A stretch of 64,000 nt of DNA from the NCBI GenBank assembly GCA_907165065.1, contig OU015524.1, positions 53,113,295 to 53,177,294 of the forward strand, in the 5' to 3' direction. The notes under the pieces are model-generated. The model did no database searches. It was not told where the DNA came from and saw only the letters and a program-made list of their open reading frames with translations. This stretch comes from Caprimulgus europaeus (lineage: Eukaryota; Chordata; Aves; Caprimulgiformes; Caprimulgidae). The translations under genes and the position numbers were made by a program. Numbering within the stretch: position 1 is the stretch's first letter; every line of letters starts with the position of its first letter. Shown in pieces: positions 13,117-24,802 of the stretch.

Positions 13117-14740
13117 GTATATGTCTGTATTGAGTTTTTATGTGCTTTTTAAATGTATGTTAAAATCTTAAATAGATAATACATATATCCTAAATGATAT
13201 TGGTAGATCACATAGAACTGCTATTACTGAAAAAAAATAATAATAATGCATTCAAGATTACTATAGTCAATATAATGATAATGTTTGCTAGCAAATATCC
13301 AGAAGTATTTCACTGTGTTTAGGACAAGAAAAAAAACCATTATGGAAAGCTATTGCACAATAATAAAAAAATGAGGATGTAAATAATGACAGTTGGTCGT
13401 GAGAATAAATATTACAGTGAATCAGATCATCATTCTCTCTTTATCTTGATTCAAATCTATCTTTTAACAATTCAGAAACTAAATTAAATTTAATGACATT
13501 TCAGCTGCAGAATCTGCCCTTCAGTTCTCCTTCATCTTTACCTGTCACCTAAACCCTAAATTAGGAGTCTGTGTAGCGTAGCCCTACTTTTTCTCTTTAT
13601 ATGCCAAGTCCTTCAGCAATTTACAAGATTCAGTAAATCAGTGTAACCCCTTAGTTACACTGAAATTACAGTATTTCTGCTGCCATTAGTTCATGTTATC
13701 AGAAGCTTATTCAACATGCTGTTCCAGCTCTAGTTTTATACTGTAACTGAAGTGTAATTGTAGAGTACTGAAATGTAAACTCCAGGCATTAACTTTATGT
13801 AAAATCCTGTACTGAGAAGGTTAACTGCATGGCTTACACTTCATAATTGTAGTATATCTACAATTTCACACCTCTCTGTATTTGTAATCGCATCACAATA
13901 AATTTTTCCAATCACTGCATGATATACTTTCACAAGCCATAATCAGCATCACTACTATGTAAGCCTGTGTGCTGTTGTGCCAAAAAACTAACCCTTCGCT
14001 GTAAACCCATTCTATTTTTTTACACTGATACGGATTAGGTGTTTACACTTAGGTAAATTTTGTATCAAAGTTCTAAAAGGACACCTTTGTATTATGCTAT
14101 GAAAATAATAGTAGTGGCATTCCAGGATCAAATACAAAAAATGTATTGATATGACTAGACAATGGAGAAAGAAGCAAAGCAGCTCATTCACCTTCAGATT
14201 TTGAAGACTTTCTAGGAACAGTAGAATCATTCTAGAGTTTCTAATATTGGCATAGCAATTATGTGTAAAAGTTGAGAGTGAAAAATGCTCCATATATTTT
14301 TGTAGAAAAATACAAGGCAGAATCAGTCATGTGTTACAAATTGAATGTTTATTTCTTTCAAGCTTACTGTAATTAATTAGAATTGGAAAGTTGTGGCACA
14401 AACCAAAATTTTGCTTTGAAATTGAATGTTGTTTGGCAAATAGAACTACAAAATTGAGATACATATGAAAAATGTCATATAAAAGTAGATATACTCTCAT
14501 TCAATAAACTTTTCTGTTTCCTATTATCTCTTAACTGAACATTATGTTTTATAGATGCAGCATGAGGTTCTGGGCTTAAATAACGTGTCTGAAATTTGGA
14601 AGAAATAGTGACAGTTAATTACTTATTTCTTACATAATATCTAGGGTCACAATATCAGAAATCTTAGTCATACTTTGTATAAGCCCAGGCAGATTTTCCA
14701 TAGACATTAAAGATGAACAAATGTCCATTTTTCTATGCAG

Positions 14741-14843
14741 CTTACTGATGACCAAGTCTTCTATTATTTACTTGTGGACAGTCTGACGCCTATTGAAATC
14801 CTGGTTAGCTTTTCTGCATTAGTACGCTGGGATGATACTGAAG
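14741..14843 (+). CDS. ADGB: ADGB exon e3
   Basis: This 103-nt exon starts in phase 0 after a ttctatgcag acceptor and ends with one base before GTAAGA. It encodes 34 codons beginning LTDDQVFYYLLVDSLTP and ending ALVRWDDTE. The alternating hydrophobic pattern suggests beta strands of a calpain domain III-like sandwich; that is an inference from the family's known layout. It joins e2 and e4 in frame. Confidence 0.87.
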
Positions 14844-15853
14844 GTAAGACCAGCACAGATGCATGTTAATGTTGTGTTTTGCCATACTTGAATATGTCTG
14901 TGCTGTTGTGTTTGACTGTGGTGTATTTTGGCACAGTTTGAAAGTTTACCATTAAACAGTCAAATTGATTCTAGGAAATACACAAATATTCAAATAATAC
15001 TTTCTTGTTATTTAATATTAATGATTAATATTTTATTGAAAGGATCCCTCCCTTTAATGTTTATTAAGATTTGCTGCAAGCTTTTCATTAGTATATTTCT
15101 GATATGGATTTCCTTGTGTTTCTTAAGTTTTTTTCCCTACAAATTCCATTATCGCAAGTTACTTTAGGCCTTAGCTGACCAAAATGCAACAATATGACCA
15201 AAGTTTATTTTTTAAGTTATTTTTAAACTCGTGCATTGTAAGCTTTTAATTATATTTACAGCTGGCTTATTTCAAGACCCAAAAGATTGGATGGTTTAAA
15301 CACAAATCACTTGTATATTATGGAAGTCATAGAACAGCACTGAGAAAAGCTAATGCACGTTATGAAAATCTGATTAAGTTAGTCAGATATTTAAACATGG
15401 GATATGGACATAATTTTAGTGCATCTAGAATAGAATAGATGGAACCAAAAGAAAGATTTAAAAAGCCAAACTAACCATCTCTTTAAAATAATTAAACTGT
15501 ATTATAAATTTAAGCTTTATATGGCTGTTTGCTTCCTTTGCATGTGGACAGAATGGATTTTTATGGAGTTTTAGTGCAACCTTAAGCAACTTGGAAGATG
15601 TTGGATTTACACATCCTCCTAACACACTTTCTAACCGTTATTTTCTACTAAATAGTACAAATAAGCCATATTCTGTACCACCTACGCACTTTAAATGACT
15701 GTCTCTTTTCTCTGAATTACCAAAGCTTAAATGAAGACTTCAATGACTGTGAAGTAGATACAGATTCTGCATAAGTCTTAATTTTACTGTATTTGTCTTA
15801 ATTTCAGTTATTCCCTCCCCCAATTATGGGGTTTTTTTGCTTTCTTATTCTAG

Positions 15854-15995
15854 GTACTAAACGAGATAGTTCTAGTATTTCAAAGGGTATGCTGATAGTT
15901 GAATGTTTCTCTTGGAAATGTGTGACTCGTGGAGAACCTGTGTTAAAGATGCATACATCCACAACTAAAGCTACTGTGTTAAATCTTCCTGTTGG
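15854..15995 (+). CDS. ADGB: ADGB exon e4
   Basis: This 142-nt exon has acceptor cttattctag and donor GTATGT. It begins with two bases completing a Gly codon and ends with two bases of a Gly codon. The product runs TKRDSSSISKGMLIVE, CFSWKCVTRGEP, then ATVLNLPV, alternating Ser/Thr-rich and hydrophobic strands. The frame is open throughout. An open antisense frame over the same stretch is a shadow. A CR1 insertion lies about 300 bases downstream in the following intron. Confidence 0.87.
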
Positions 15996-16574
15996 GTATG
16001 TATGAGGCTTCATTTTTGTCCTAACACTTTAGTCTTATGGCTTGAGATGATCTTTTTACTTTATGAAGTAACTAAGAGTTTATTTCCTAAAACATAAGTT
16101 TTTGGAATATCAAACTGGTTGATAGCTAGGATTTCATAAGACTGCAATATTGCTATGAATTTAAAAGAATTACCAAAACTTTTTGAAAGATTTTTAATTT
16201 TTTACTCTTGTTTAAGAGCATTTAGCAAGAAAAATCACCCTGACTTGCTAAAAATTAAACTAGAATACAAATTCTTACTTAAAAGTGTTTCTAACTAGAA
16301 TCATAGAATGGTTTGGGCTGGAAGGGACCTTAAAGATCATCTTGCTCCAACCCCCCTACCATGAGCAGGGACACCTTCCACTAGACCAGGTTGCTCAAAG
16401 CCTCATCCAACCTGGCCTTGAACACTTCCAGGGAGGGGGCATCCACAGCTTCTCTGGGCAACCTGTTCCAGTGTCTCACCACCCTCACAGTGAAGAATTT
16501 ATTCCTCATATCTAATCTAAACCTACCCTCTTTCAGCTTAAAGCCATTTCCTCTTGTCCTGTCATTAACTGTCC

Positions 16575-17081
16575 TTATGAAAAGTCCCTCCCCAACTTTC
16601 CTGCAGGCCCCTTCAGGTACTGGGAGGCCGCTATAAGATCTCCCCAGAGCCTTCTCTTCTCCAGGCTGAACAGCCCCAACTCTCTCAGCCTGTCCTTGTA
16701 GCAGAGGAGCTCCAGCCCTCGGATCATCCTCATGGCCCTTCTCTGGACTCGTTCCAACTGGTCCACGTCTCTCTTGTGTTGGGGGCTCCAGAACTGGACA
16801 CAGTACTCCAGGTGGGGCCTTACGAGAGCGGAGTAGAGAGGGAGAATCACCTCCCTCGACCTGCTGGCCACACTTCTCTTGATGCAGCCCAAGATATGGT
16901 TATTGGCCTTCTGGGCTGCAAGCACACATTGCCGGCTCATGTTGAGCTTCTCGTCCACCACCACTCCCAAGTCCTTCTCTTCGGAGCTGGCCTCAAGCCC
17001 CTCATTGCCCAGCCTGTGCTTGTGCTTGGGGTTGCCCCGACCCAGATGCAGGACTTTGCATTTGGCCTTGTTGAACTTCAT
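16575..17081 (-). pseudogene. CR1 ORF2 C-terminal region (other frame)
   Basis: This 168-codon frame continues the RT of the same CR1 after the frame change. It starts [20 protein letters not shown], directly downstream of the catalytic core in CR1 proteins. It includes [20 protein letters not shown] and QLERVQRRA, typical of the CR1 C-terminal thumb/tail. Its Met is internal to ORF2 and is not a true start. It ends at a stop close to the CR1 3' UTR. Confidence 0.9.
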
Positions 17082-18028
17082 GAGGTTGGCACAGGCCCAC
17101 CTCTCGAGCCTGTCAAGGTCCCTCTGGATGGCATCCCGTCCCTCCAGCGTGTCAACCGCTTGGTGTCATCAGCAAACTTGCTGAGGGTGCGCTCAATCCC
17201 ACTGTCCATGTCACTGACAAAGATGTTAAAGAGCACCGGTCCCAATACTGAACCTTGATGGACACCACTCGTCACCAGTTTCCACTCAGAGCTGTTGACC
17301 ACAACTCTTTGAGTGCCACCATCCAGCCAGTTCCTTATCCACCGAGTGGTCCATCCATCAAACCCACATGTTTCCAATTTGGAAATAAGAATGCCATGTG
17401 GGATGGTGTCAAACACCTTGCACAAGTCCAGGTAGATGACATCAGTTGCTTTGGCCTTGTCCACCAATGTTGTAACTCCATCATAAAAGGCCACCAGATT
17501 GGTCAGGCACGATTTGCCCTTGGTGAAGTCATGTTGTTTGTCACCAATCACCTTCTCATTTTCCGCGTGCCTTAGCATAGTTTCTAGGAGTATCTGCTCC
17601 ATGATCTTGCCTGGCACTGAGGTGAGACTGACCAGCCTGTAGTTCCCTGGGTCTTCCTTGTTACCCTTTTTAAAAATGGGGGTCATGTTCCCCTTTCTCC
17701 AGTCTGTGGGAACTTCACCAGACTGCCAGGACTTCTCAAATATAATGGATAGAGGCTTTGCAACTTCATCCACCAGTTTCCTCAGGACCCGTGGAGGCAT
17801 CCCATCAGGTCCCATACACTTCAGCTTCCTTAGGTGCTCCCGAACCTGATCTTCTCCTACCGTGGGCAGCTTTTCATTCTCCTGGACCCATCCTATGCTT
17901 TCTAGGGCTTGGGCAGTGTGGCACAAGCCCTTGCCGGTAAAGGCTGAGGCAAAAAAGTCATTGAGCACCTCAGCCTTCTCAATGTCCCGGGTGACCAGCT
18001 CTCCTGTCACCTTCCGGAGAGGGCCCAC
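17078..18028 (-). pseudogene. CR1 ORF2 reverse transcriptase fragment
   Basis: This 316-codon frame contains the RT core. [19 protein letters not shown] is the conserved N-terminal block. [13 protein letters not shown] is motif A, with the catalytic Asp. [16 protein letters not shown] is motif B and KFADD is motif C with the Asp pair. The endonuclease domain that should precede it is absent. Just after the motif C DDTK the frame is lost (near 17160) and the chain ends in unrelated residues. The true continuation lies in a different frame. The copy is therefore broken and not expected to retrotranspose. Confidence 0.93.
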
Positions 18029-18160
18029 ATTTTCTCTAGTTTTTCTTTTCTTCCCAACATACCTATAGAAGCTTTTTTTGTTGCCCTTGACATCTCTGCC
18101 TAAATTTAATTCTCTCAGGGCCTTGGCTTTCCTAACCTGATCCCTGGCTCCTCAGGCAAT

Positions 18161-19889
18161 AATTTTTAATAATTTTTATTAATAAATAATAATTTTAGAT
18201 GTTTCCTGAAGTACCAACAAAAAATAAATAATTAGGATTTTTAGTGGAACTGTAAAAGCATGTTGATACCATTGGAGGTTTCATAGATTTTCTTGAAACA
18301 GGATTTATGAAATATGACAGGACAAATTCTGAGGTTACTCATGCAGCTTTGCATATCTTACTTCACATTCCCATAGTGCTTAATATGATTTATTTCTTTT
18401 TGCATGCAATTCTAGGTATTCAGTGTAGAGCATCGACTCGTTTAAATCAAGAAATAGATAAAAGGCAAGAGCCTTTGATATTTGTTAGTTTCTGAAAATG
18501 CTTCCAGTGAAGCATTTTTTTTTTTTTAATAATGTTTAAAAAAATATAGGCATAGAAAGAAAATACCACAATACTAGCACATTGATATAAAATCAAAGAT
18601 CTTTAATAGTGCTATTTGTTTTGATTCATACTAAAAATGGAAAAGTTACTGTTGTGTTTATAGGTTAGTTCTGCGACCACATGTATTTTCTTTAGTGTCA
18701 TTTCCAAAAGTTGCATATCTCTGTCCTGTAGGGGAGACAAAAAAGTGCATCTTTTTGTACCTGCAAATTTCAAAGCTACCAGAAATACAGGCGGCTCAAA
18801 TTGATAAGCTTCTCACCTTTGATCCTCTATACCCCAGGCAGAGTCAGCAGGCTTTCAGGAAGATTTAATTTACAGCAGGTGTGGGAGACAAATGGGCTTA
18901 TTGACTGCTTCTCCATTTCATTCCAAATGAGAAATGACTTACTAAGCCAGGAAGGCACCTTTTTCTCCCCTGTCTGTTGATAGCCAGAGGGCATTTCAAA
19001 TTTCACTTGCAAGAAAACACAATTTAAAAGTGCAAGTGTGTGAGGGGGCTAAATGTCTTTTCTTACTCTCAGTATTGGATCTTTGGTTAGCACATTCAAG
19101 CTGTGGCCTGGATGAACTTCTCCACCTAAATGCCATTCTGACAATGATGTAAGACCATGAAGCTTCACCATTTGGTATCGGCAAGCTCCCTGAGTAGGAG
19201 GACTGCAGGACGATATTGACTAGACAGATGAGCATGAATCCCCTGTGTTGTATAACTATAGTTAGGAAAGGTTTCTTTCATGATAGGAATCTGTTATAGG
19301 ATATGATCAGGCAAACAAGAAGGAGCTGAGTGTATCCCAGTAAGACATACTGAATTTCTGTTGTTTGCTCCTTAGGATGTTACGGTTGAGTAGTTTGGCC
19401 CATAGTTGCTCCATAAAGTGGTCAATCTGTAGTGCTCACGTAACCTGACAAGATTATGCGTTAATTTTTTCTGGTTTTGTCAATGCAAACATGGAAATTG
19501 TGATCTAAGTAATGCATGACCAGAATACTTCTCTAAGTTTTCTAGAGCAGATATATTTTTAAGTGTAGCTAACTATTATACTGACTAAAAAACTTTGGGG
19601 TTTTTTCTATCTGAAATAATGCAACTACCTATTTTGCTAAAGAAAATCAAAACAAAACCGAAACAAATATTTTTTTTTTAAAAATAGTGATTTCTCTGAT
19701 TTCACCTGCTCCCTAAGTTTGGAGGTTCTTGAGAAGCAAGGAATTAGAAATGCGGGATTTGAAGAGCCAGGACATCTAGGAAAGGATTTTATTTTTACCC
19801 ATTCTATGAAAGGAGAAGCTTAAGAATTGCCGTGACTTTTTTTTTTTTTTTAAAGTGCTTAGTGGCTTTTTTTTATCTTTCTATTATAG
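18161..19889 (+). other. ADGB intron 4, part after the CR1
   Basis: AT-rich, nothing recognised. The intron runs from 15996 to 19889. Confidence 0.75.
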
Positions 19890-20004
19890 GCGACACATAT
19901 TGCTCTTCACAGTAAGTTCTCCCATAGGGCACCATATTCATCTGTGTAGCATGGTGCCATGTGTCTTTGGAGAAGAGGATGCTGTGATGCCAAGTCTTGA
20001 AAAG
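19890..20004 (+). CDS. ADGB: ADGB exon e5
   Basis: This 115-nt exon has acceptor tctattatag and donor GTATGC. One base completes Gly, then 38 codons end in phase 0. The start RHILLFTVSSPIGHHIHLCS is beta-like, and the end (GEEDAVMPSLEK) leads into the first visible globin helix. It sits directly before the exon with the heme-ligand candidates, so it probably marks the switch from the beta-rich region to the permuted globin domain. The phase is compatible with e4 and e6 despite the large CR1-bearing intron between e4 and e5. Confidence 0.88.
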
Positions 20005-23000
20005 GTATGCATAACCACAACTAGTCAAGCGCTGTGATAACAGTATTTCTGACTATTATTTAAAGTGAAGCGCTGTTGGATCTTCATTTAGTTATTACAT
20101 TTCATGGTATAATAGTGATCTAAATACAAAATGCATGAGTGAATAAAAGAAATGTATTTTACAGCACAGCAGACACTGAGATGGATATTGCAACAATTGT
20201 TTTATATAAATATGTAAGTAAGCATTGGGTAGTATTGTGGTTTACATAGAACGGCAGCATAAAATGGAATGTTAAAATACTCTTGTTGAAATACTTATGT
20301 CAGAGGAAGCGTATAAGCTCTTTTTTTGAGGCACATGATAAAATACATGTACAGATATTAATTAATATTAAAAAATGCCTACCTAGTAAAATAAATTTTC
20401 ACATAGTAAAATTTGTTTTGTCCCATGAGGTCATATATTACTCACTAGGTCTCAGAGTGGCTTTTATATTTAAAATTAACAATTGATTCAAAACACTTTT
20501 CATAGCTGAGATAAGAGGCCCAGGGGAGTAATTACTACAGTTTTTGTTCTTTGTTGCCTACAATCCAGACAGATATCACTGTCATCCATATTTTCTAGAT
20601 TTATTTGGCAAGCAGTAGGCCCAAATACTTGTCATGAGCACTGAGAGGAAGAAATATAGCTTCTAGAGCACAGTTGAGGAAAAATATTTTGAAAGGGAGT
20701 GTAACAGCAAATTTACATAGCAGTGTAGATTCAGGGTCCTAATAATAGGACATAAAAGCAATTTGTGCAAAGTTGTTATATTTATTGTTGCTAAGAAGTT
20801 TAAATATAAGAAGTTGGGCCATTAAACATGTCTTGTGTCTGTACTATCCTCTTGGTCTTCAGAGTGTGGGTGAAAAGCTATTCTTCATCAAGAAAATAAA
20901 GCAGAATTATATCCTGGGGTTTTCTCTGCACTTCTTTGTGAAGACAGCAATTTCTCTGCAGAGTGTCATTTGCAGGACTTTCTTGCACAGAAATGCCAAT
21001 GAAGATAAATGGTGCTTTAGACAACATGTATTTGGATGTTGTATTCAGCGGGATACAAATACTCATCTGTCCTTTTACAATAGAAGAGATGCTGAGCATT
21101 TCATCTAACGAGTCTTATTATCTCTGCAGTAGAAAGTCTTTATGTGAATCTTATTTTTTATTAAATGTTTTAGGACTAATGATACAGGAAAAATAAAATC
21201 CTTAACAGATTTTTGCTATGCTGCCTGTTACAGTGTTGTAACGTTTTTATTTCAGTAGCTGAAATAAGTGAAAATTTTATATGTTTTGAATACTAGAAAT
21301 CTAAAATTAATAACAATTGCTTGACTTGGGAAAAGTTTTGTACTTCAGTACAGAAAAAAACACTTGTACGCTGTAACAGGCTAGAAAGAAAACAAAAGAA
21401 AATTTTAAAGCAATCTTTCTAACAATGGTTGGTTTTCTTCTCTCTCCAGGAGAGCTACCGGTTTATAGAACAGGCTACAGCTATCCTGAAAGCTGTTGGC
21501 AATGTGATAAATAATTTCAGCAGTAAGCCTGAACTTTCTACAGCCTTGAAGGAGTTGGAACTAACTCACTGTCCTCCTGGCCTTTGCGGTACTGGAATGG
21601 CTGAAGAACACTTCAAGGTGAACAAATAATTTTTATAAGCATGTACCTAAAGGCTACAGAAGCTCAATAACAGCTTAACATTGTTGTTATCCTCTTCAAG
21701 CAAATGACTATGCTTTTTAAAAGAACCTCCTGATTGCTCCAAATTTGGCATTAATTATTAAGTGTAAGCCCAAGTGAGATAACTTGCAACTGTGTACTAT
21801 AATTATCTTATTTTAATATGAACAAATTTTAACATGCACAGAGTAGCACATTCTAAATTTGAGTTTCTAATTTTGTCAGTTTAGTTTAGCACACTTCAGG
21901 GCAGAAAGCATCAGCTTTTTTATTTAAAAGTTGCTATCTGAAATGCATCAAAGCCAGAATGGTTCCTTTCTGTGCCTGATGTTGATGGTACAGAAAAATA
22001 TTATTACAGCTTATATTACTGAAGGCAGTAATGAGTTTTTTTCACTCTCAGTATTTCTGAGTTTTTTTCCTTTGTTTTTGAAACCGCATCATTATTACTG
22101 AACTTTTCTGCTCTATGTATGTGATAAACTAAAGGGTGTTTAGATACATGATGAAAAAGTTATACTTTTCTGTAGCTCTCTATACTGTAGCTTTTCAATA
22201 TTACAAAAAGACTTCAACAAAAAGTTATGTAAAACTTATGCTGATTTTTATGTATATACAAATGTTGATAATATTACTATAATTTGATTTTTTGACAGTC
22301 TGTACTTCATATAATCCAGATTCACTTACTTTCATCAAAGTACTAGAAAACTCCTGCAGTTTAGACTTTATATTTTATAAGACTGAATAGAAGAAAAGGT
22401 TTAACATTTTTAAAATTATGAATTCAAAAGTAGAACACTGAAGCCATTGCATTTATAGATGGGCTTGACACCAGACTCAAATTCAACAAAATTAAGAAAG
22501 AATGATTGCAGGCGCAGCACTCATGATGGAGTTAATTTTCATGTCAAGTCCAACAGAAGAAATTGGTTTGACCATTCTGAAATGCAAAATACAAATTTTA
22601 AAAGTATGTGCTCATATGAAATATGTGTAAAACTCAGGGACTTTAAGAAAAATTTGGTAGGCATAAACATACATCTCTTCGTCACTTCCCCTCCAAGAAG
22701 ACCAATGTATAGTTGTAAAGGAATGAAAAATGAGAAATTAGATAAATGAGATGCACTGACCCAACAGTGATTCAAGAGTGAAAATACGGAAATTATCTAT
22801 CTTTAATATAAACAGTGAAAAATTATTCTGAACATAAGCACATTTTAAGATAGGTTCTTTCTTGACCAGACTTAAATCTTTCAAAATAAAGGAAGTTTTT
22901 ACTAATATTAAAATATATAACTTAGGATTAAATGTTTCCAGAAAGCAGAAGAATCTGAAAATAAGGACAATGAAAGAGAAAAATTATCTGTTTTCCAGTA

Positions 23001-23646
23001 AGTTATTACTATGTTCTTCAATTCAAATTATGAAACAAGCACTGAAAAACGCTCTCTAAAATTTCCATCTATTGGAAGAAAGGAAAAAGAGACTGGATTT
23101 CTGCTCTTTAAAGAACATCAATAGGTCAAGGATAAGAATAGAGCCATCAGTTTAGTCATATAACTAGGACACCAAATCTTCCCCTCTTGCCCATCAATAT
23201 ATTCCTATGTTTCATTGTGGTGCAACCTCCTAATTAAGTAAGCATGCCCATTCAATTGTTGGTCTCTGTTCTGAAACCTCTAATTAGAATGTCAGTTGTC
23301 ATGATGGTGACTATAATGTCTTCTCCTGTTCTCTGGTATGAGACCATCAACTCACTTCACATAAACTACTAAGATATTTTGGGGTGATAAAAACTTATGC
23401 TGTAGAATCAGTCCTATATGTAATAAGACAGGCATGAAACAGGGTTTCTCCTGATTGTGGCTTGAAGCATTGTAGTCCCACAGCTGAGACTAGTTTTCGG
23501 ATACTGTATTTATTAGAGGAGCTTAAACAATAATTTTTACATGAAAAAAGAAAAGAGCTAAACTGTTTTTGAAACAGTAATAATAAGCAATATAAATCAG
23601 CTTTTAAAAAGTAATCATACTTTGCTTTTCTTCTTTTTCATTGTAG
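20005..23646 (+). other. ADGB introns 5 and 6 (around e6)
   Basis: Introns 20005-21449 and 21618-23646. AT-rich, no repeat family recognised. Confidence 0.75.
21450..21617 (+). CDS. ADGB: ADGB exon e6: globin E/F helix region with heme ligands
   Basis: This 168-nt exon (56 codons, phase 0 to 0) has acceptor ctctctccag and donor GTGAAC. It opens ESYRFIEQATAILKAVGNVI, an amphipathic helix that fits globin helix E. Residue 8 of the exon, Gln, sits where the distal E7 ligand would be. Residue 40, His in KELELTHCPPG, fits the proximal F8 His. Androglobin is known for a proximal His with a distal Gln, so both assignments agree with the family. They come from motif spacing only, not from an alignment. 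The downstream AEEHFK runs into e7. Confidence 0.92.
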
Positions 23647-23785
23647 GTTTTCAATAGTGCATTTTGGTATTTGATCAAGCATGTATTAGGCAAGAAAGCT
23701 CCTGACAGCTATAAATTTGCCTTCAGGTCCTTCACTTTGGATTTTAAAGACACTGAGGTTTCTGAGAATGACACTGTGTCTTCAG
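23647..23785 (+). CDS. ADGB: ADGB exon e7: globin G/H helix region
   Basis: This 139-nt exon (46 codons plus one base) has acceptor ttcattgtag and donor GTACTG. VFNSAFWYLIKHVLGKKAPD resembles globin helix G and the GH corner. SYKFAFRSFTLDFKDTE resembles helix H. The tail SENDTVSS is polar and leads toward the IQ-motif exon. In the normal globin order H is the last helix. Here the protein continues, because in androglobin the A and B helices follow rather than precede. The next exon is more than 7.5 kb downstream. Confidence 0.9.
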
Positions 23786-24164
23786 GTACTGTATTCATAT
23801 TGCTAATCATTTCAAATATGTCTGCCCATTCTTATTTTCAAAGAAGCCAACTCTTTACTAATCCTGTGTTTTCTTGCCTAGAGCAAGCATAGTTCAGTTC
23901 TTACAAGATGCCTTCTGCTATTGACAGCATATCTGAGACTCATCTCAGGATAGAAATGATCCTTTTCTTTGTTCCAGATAGTCTGTTCAAGATTTGTTAA
24001 CTGATAAAATTTACAAAATTGCCCTTTCACTTCTTTGACTTGCATTTGTCAGTATTGATGAGCATTAACAAATATCTACAGATGCTTTTTTTTACCTGAT
24101 GTATTGCAGATCATGGCTCTTGTTCAAATTACGAGCTGAAAAGACCTTAAATGAATATATTGTT

Positions 24165-24233
24165 CACAAAACCCATGATTGGACTTGATGTTAAAGGTCT
24201 TTTCCAACCAAAACAATGCTATGATTCTATGAA
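24165..24233 (+). repeat. CR1 3' tail fragment
   Basis: Degraded CR1 end: attggacttgatgttaaagg, cttttccaacc, then ctatgattctatga. Sense to ADGB in intron 7. Confidence 0.75.
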
Positions 24234-24284
24234 ATGAGAGTGAAGGGCCTTCATTGCAAGTTCAACTATTTTTTGCTGATAGGT

Positions 24285-24368
24285 TAAGATTTGTTTGTTT
24301 GCTTGCTTGCTTTTGGGGAGAGGTATTTTGGTTTCTGTTTGTTTACTTGTTTGCTTGCTTGTTTTTCA
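24285..24368 (+). repeat. TTTG/TTGC-rich simple repeat
   Basis: Repeated tttgtttgcttgcttgct units on both sides of ggggagagg. Confidence 0.8.
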
Positions 24369-24450
24369 AGCCTATTATTTGGCAAATTATCATGTTGGCT
24401 GGCTAGTCACACACATGTAGTGAGGAACTAGCTACAGCACCATCCACCTC

Positions 24451-24802
24451 TGTTGTAAATCATTGAAATGGCTTAGGCCCCTTGACATAAATCAGAGAGG
24501 ATTAGCAGAGATCTTCAGGAGGCCTCTTCTCCTTGAGAACTTTAGACAAAACAATTCTAATCAAGCTGGGAAAAAAGGGAGTATCCTGTTTTTGCCCTTT
24601 GAAGTTCAACTGAACAAACACCAGCTGTTGTAACAAAGAGAAAGTTCTCAGGAGAATTAATAAGCCAATCAGTGTGGATTTTTAAAAACATATGTGGGCT
24701 TGGTTAACGGATTGTATATAAGAGACATGTGTGTGATCAATAAAATGGGAAGTCTGATGATTCTCATATTGAGCGTCCGGATTTTTTCCCCCTGTCGCAA
24801 CA
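24451..24802 (+). mobile_element. solo LTR, sense, with 6-bp target duplication
   Basis: A 352-bp unit that starts TGTTGTAA and ends TCGCAACA, giving short TGTTG/CAACA inverted ends. It is bounded on both sides by the same hexamer, CACCTC (24445-24450 and 24803-24808). Inside are TATATAA (24715-24721) and AATAAA (24739-24744) in the order U3-R-U5 expected of a retroviral LTR on the plus strand. Six-base duplications fit alpha/beta-retrovirus-like (class II) avian elements. No internal region is left, so it arose by LTR-LTR recombination. It lies in ADGB intron 7, between the globin H-helix exon and the IQ exon. Confidence 0.88.

Larger units (their letters stand above)
11180..15853 (+). other. 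ADGB introns 1-3
   Basis: Excluding e2 and e3, three introns (11180-13052, 13117-14740, 14844-15853), each with GT-AG ends. AT-rich; no recognisable repeats or other genes. Confidence 0.8.
16296..18160 (-). mobile_element. CR1 LINE, 5'-truncated, antisense in ADGB intron 4
   Basis: The plus strand opens with the reverse complement of a CR1 3' end (tagaatcatagaatgg, then the usual ggaagggacct block). The element extends about 1.87 kb to where reverse transcriptase-coding sequence stops near 18160. A full-length CR1 is about 4.5 kb, so the 5' UTR, ORF1 and endonuclease are missing, as in most genomic copies. The sequence is GC-richer than the surrounding intron and its coding frames are long, so it is relatively young. 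No target duplication is visible, which is normal for CR1. It is in opposite orientation to ADGB. Confidence 0.95.

Noticed and set aside
16776-17258. Several plus-strand frames of 60-160 codons across the CR1
   Set aside because: Antisense shadows of CR1 ORF2, whose minus-strand frame carries the RT motifs.
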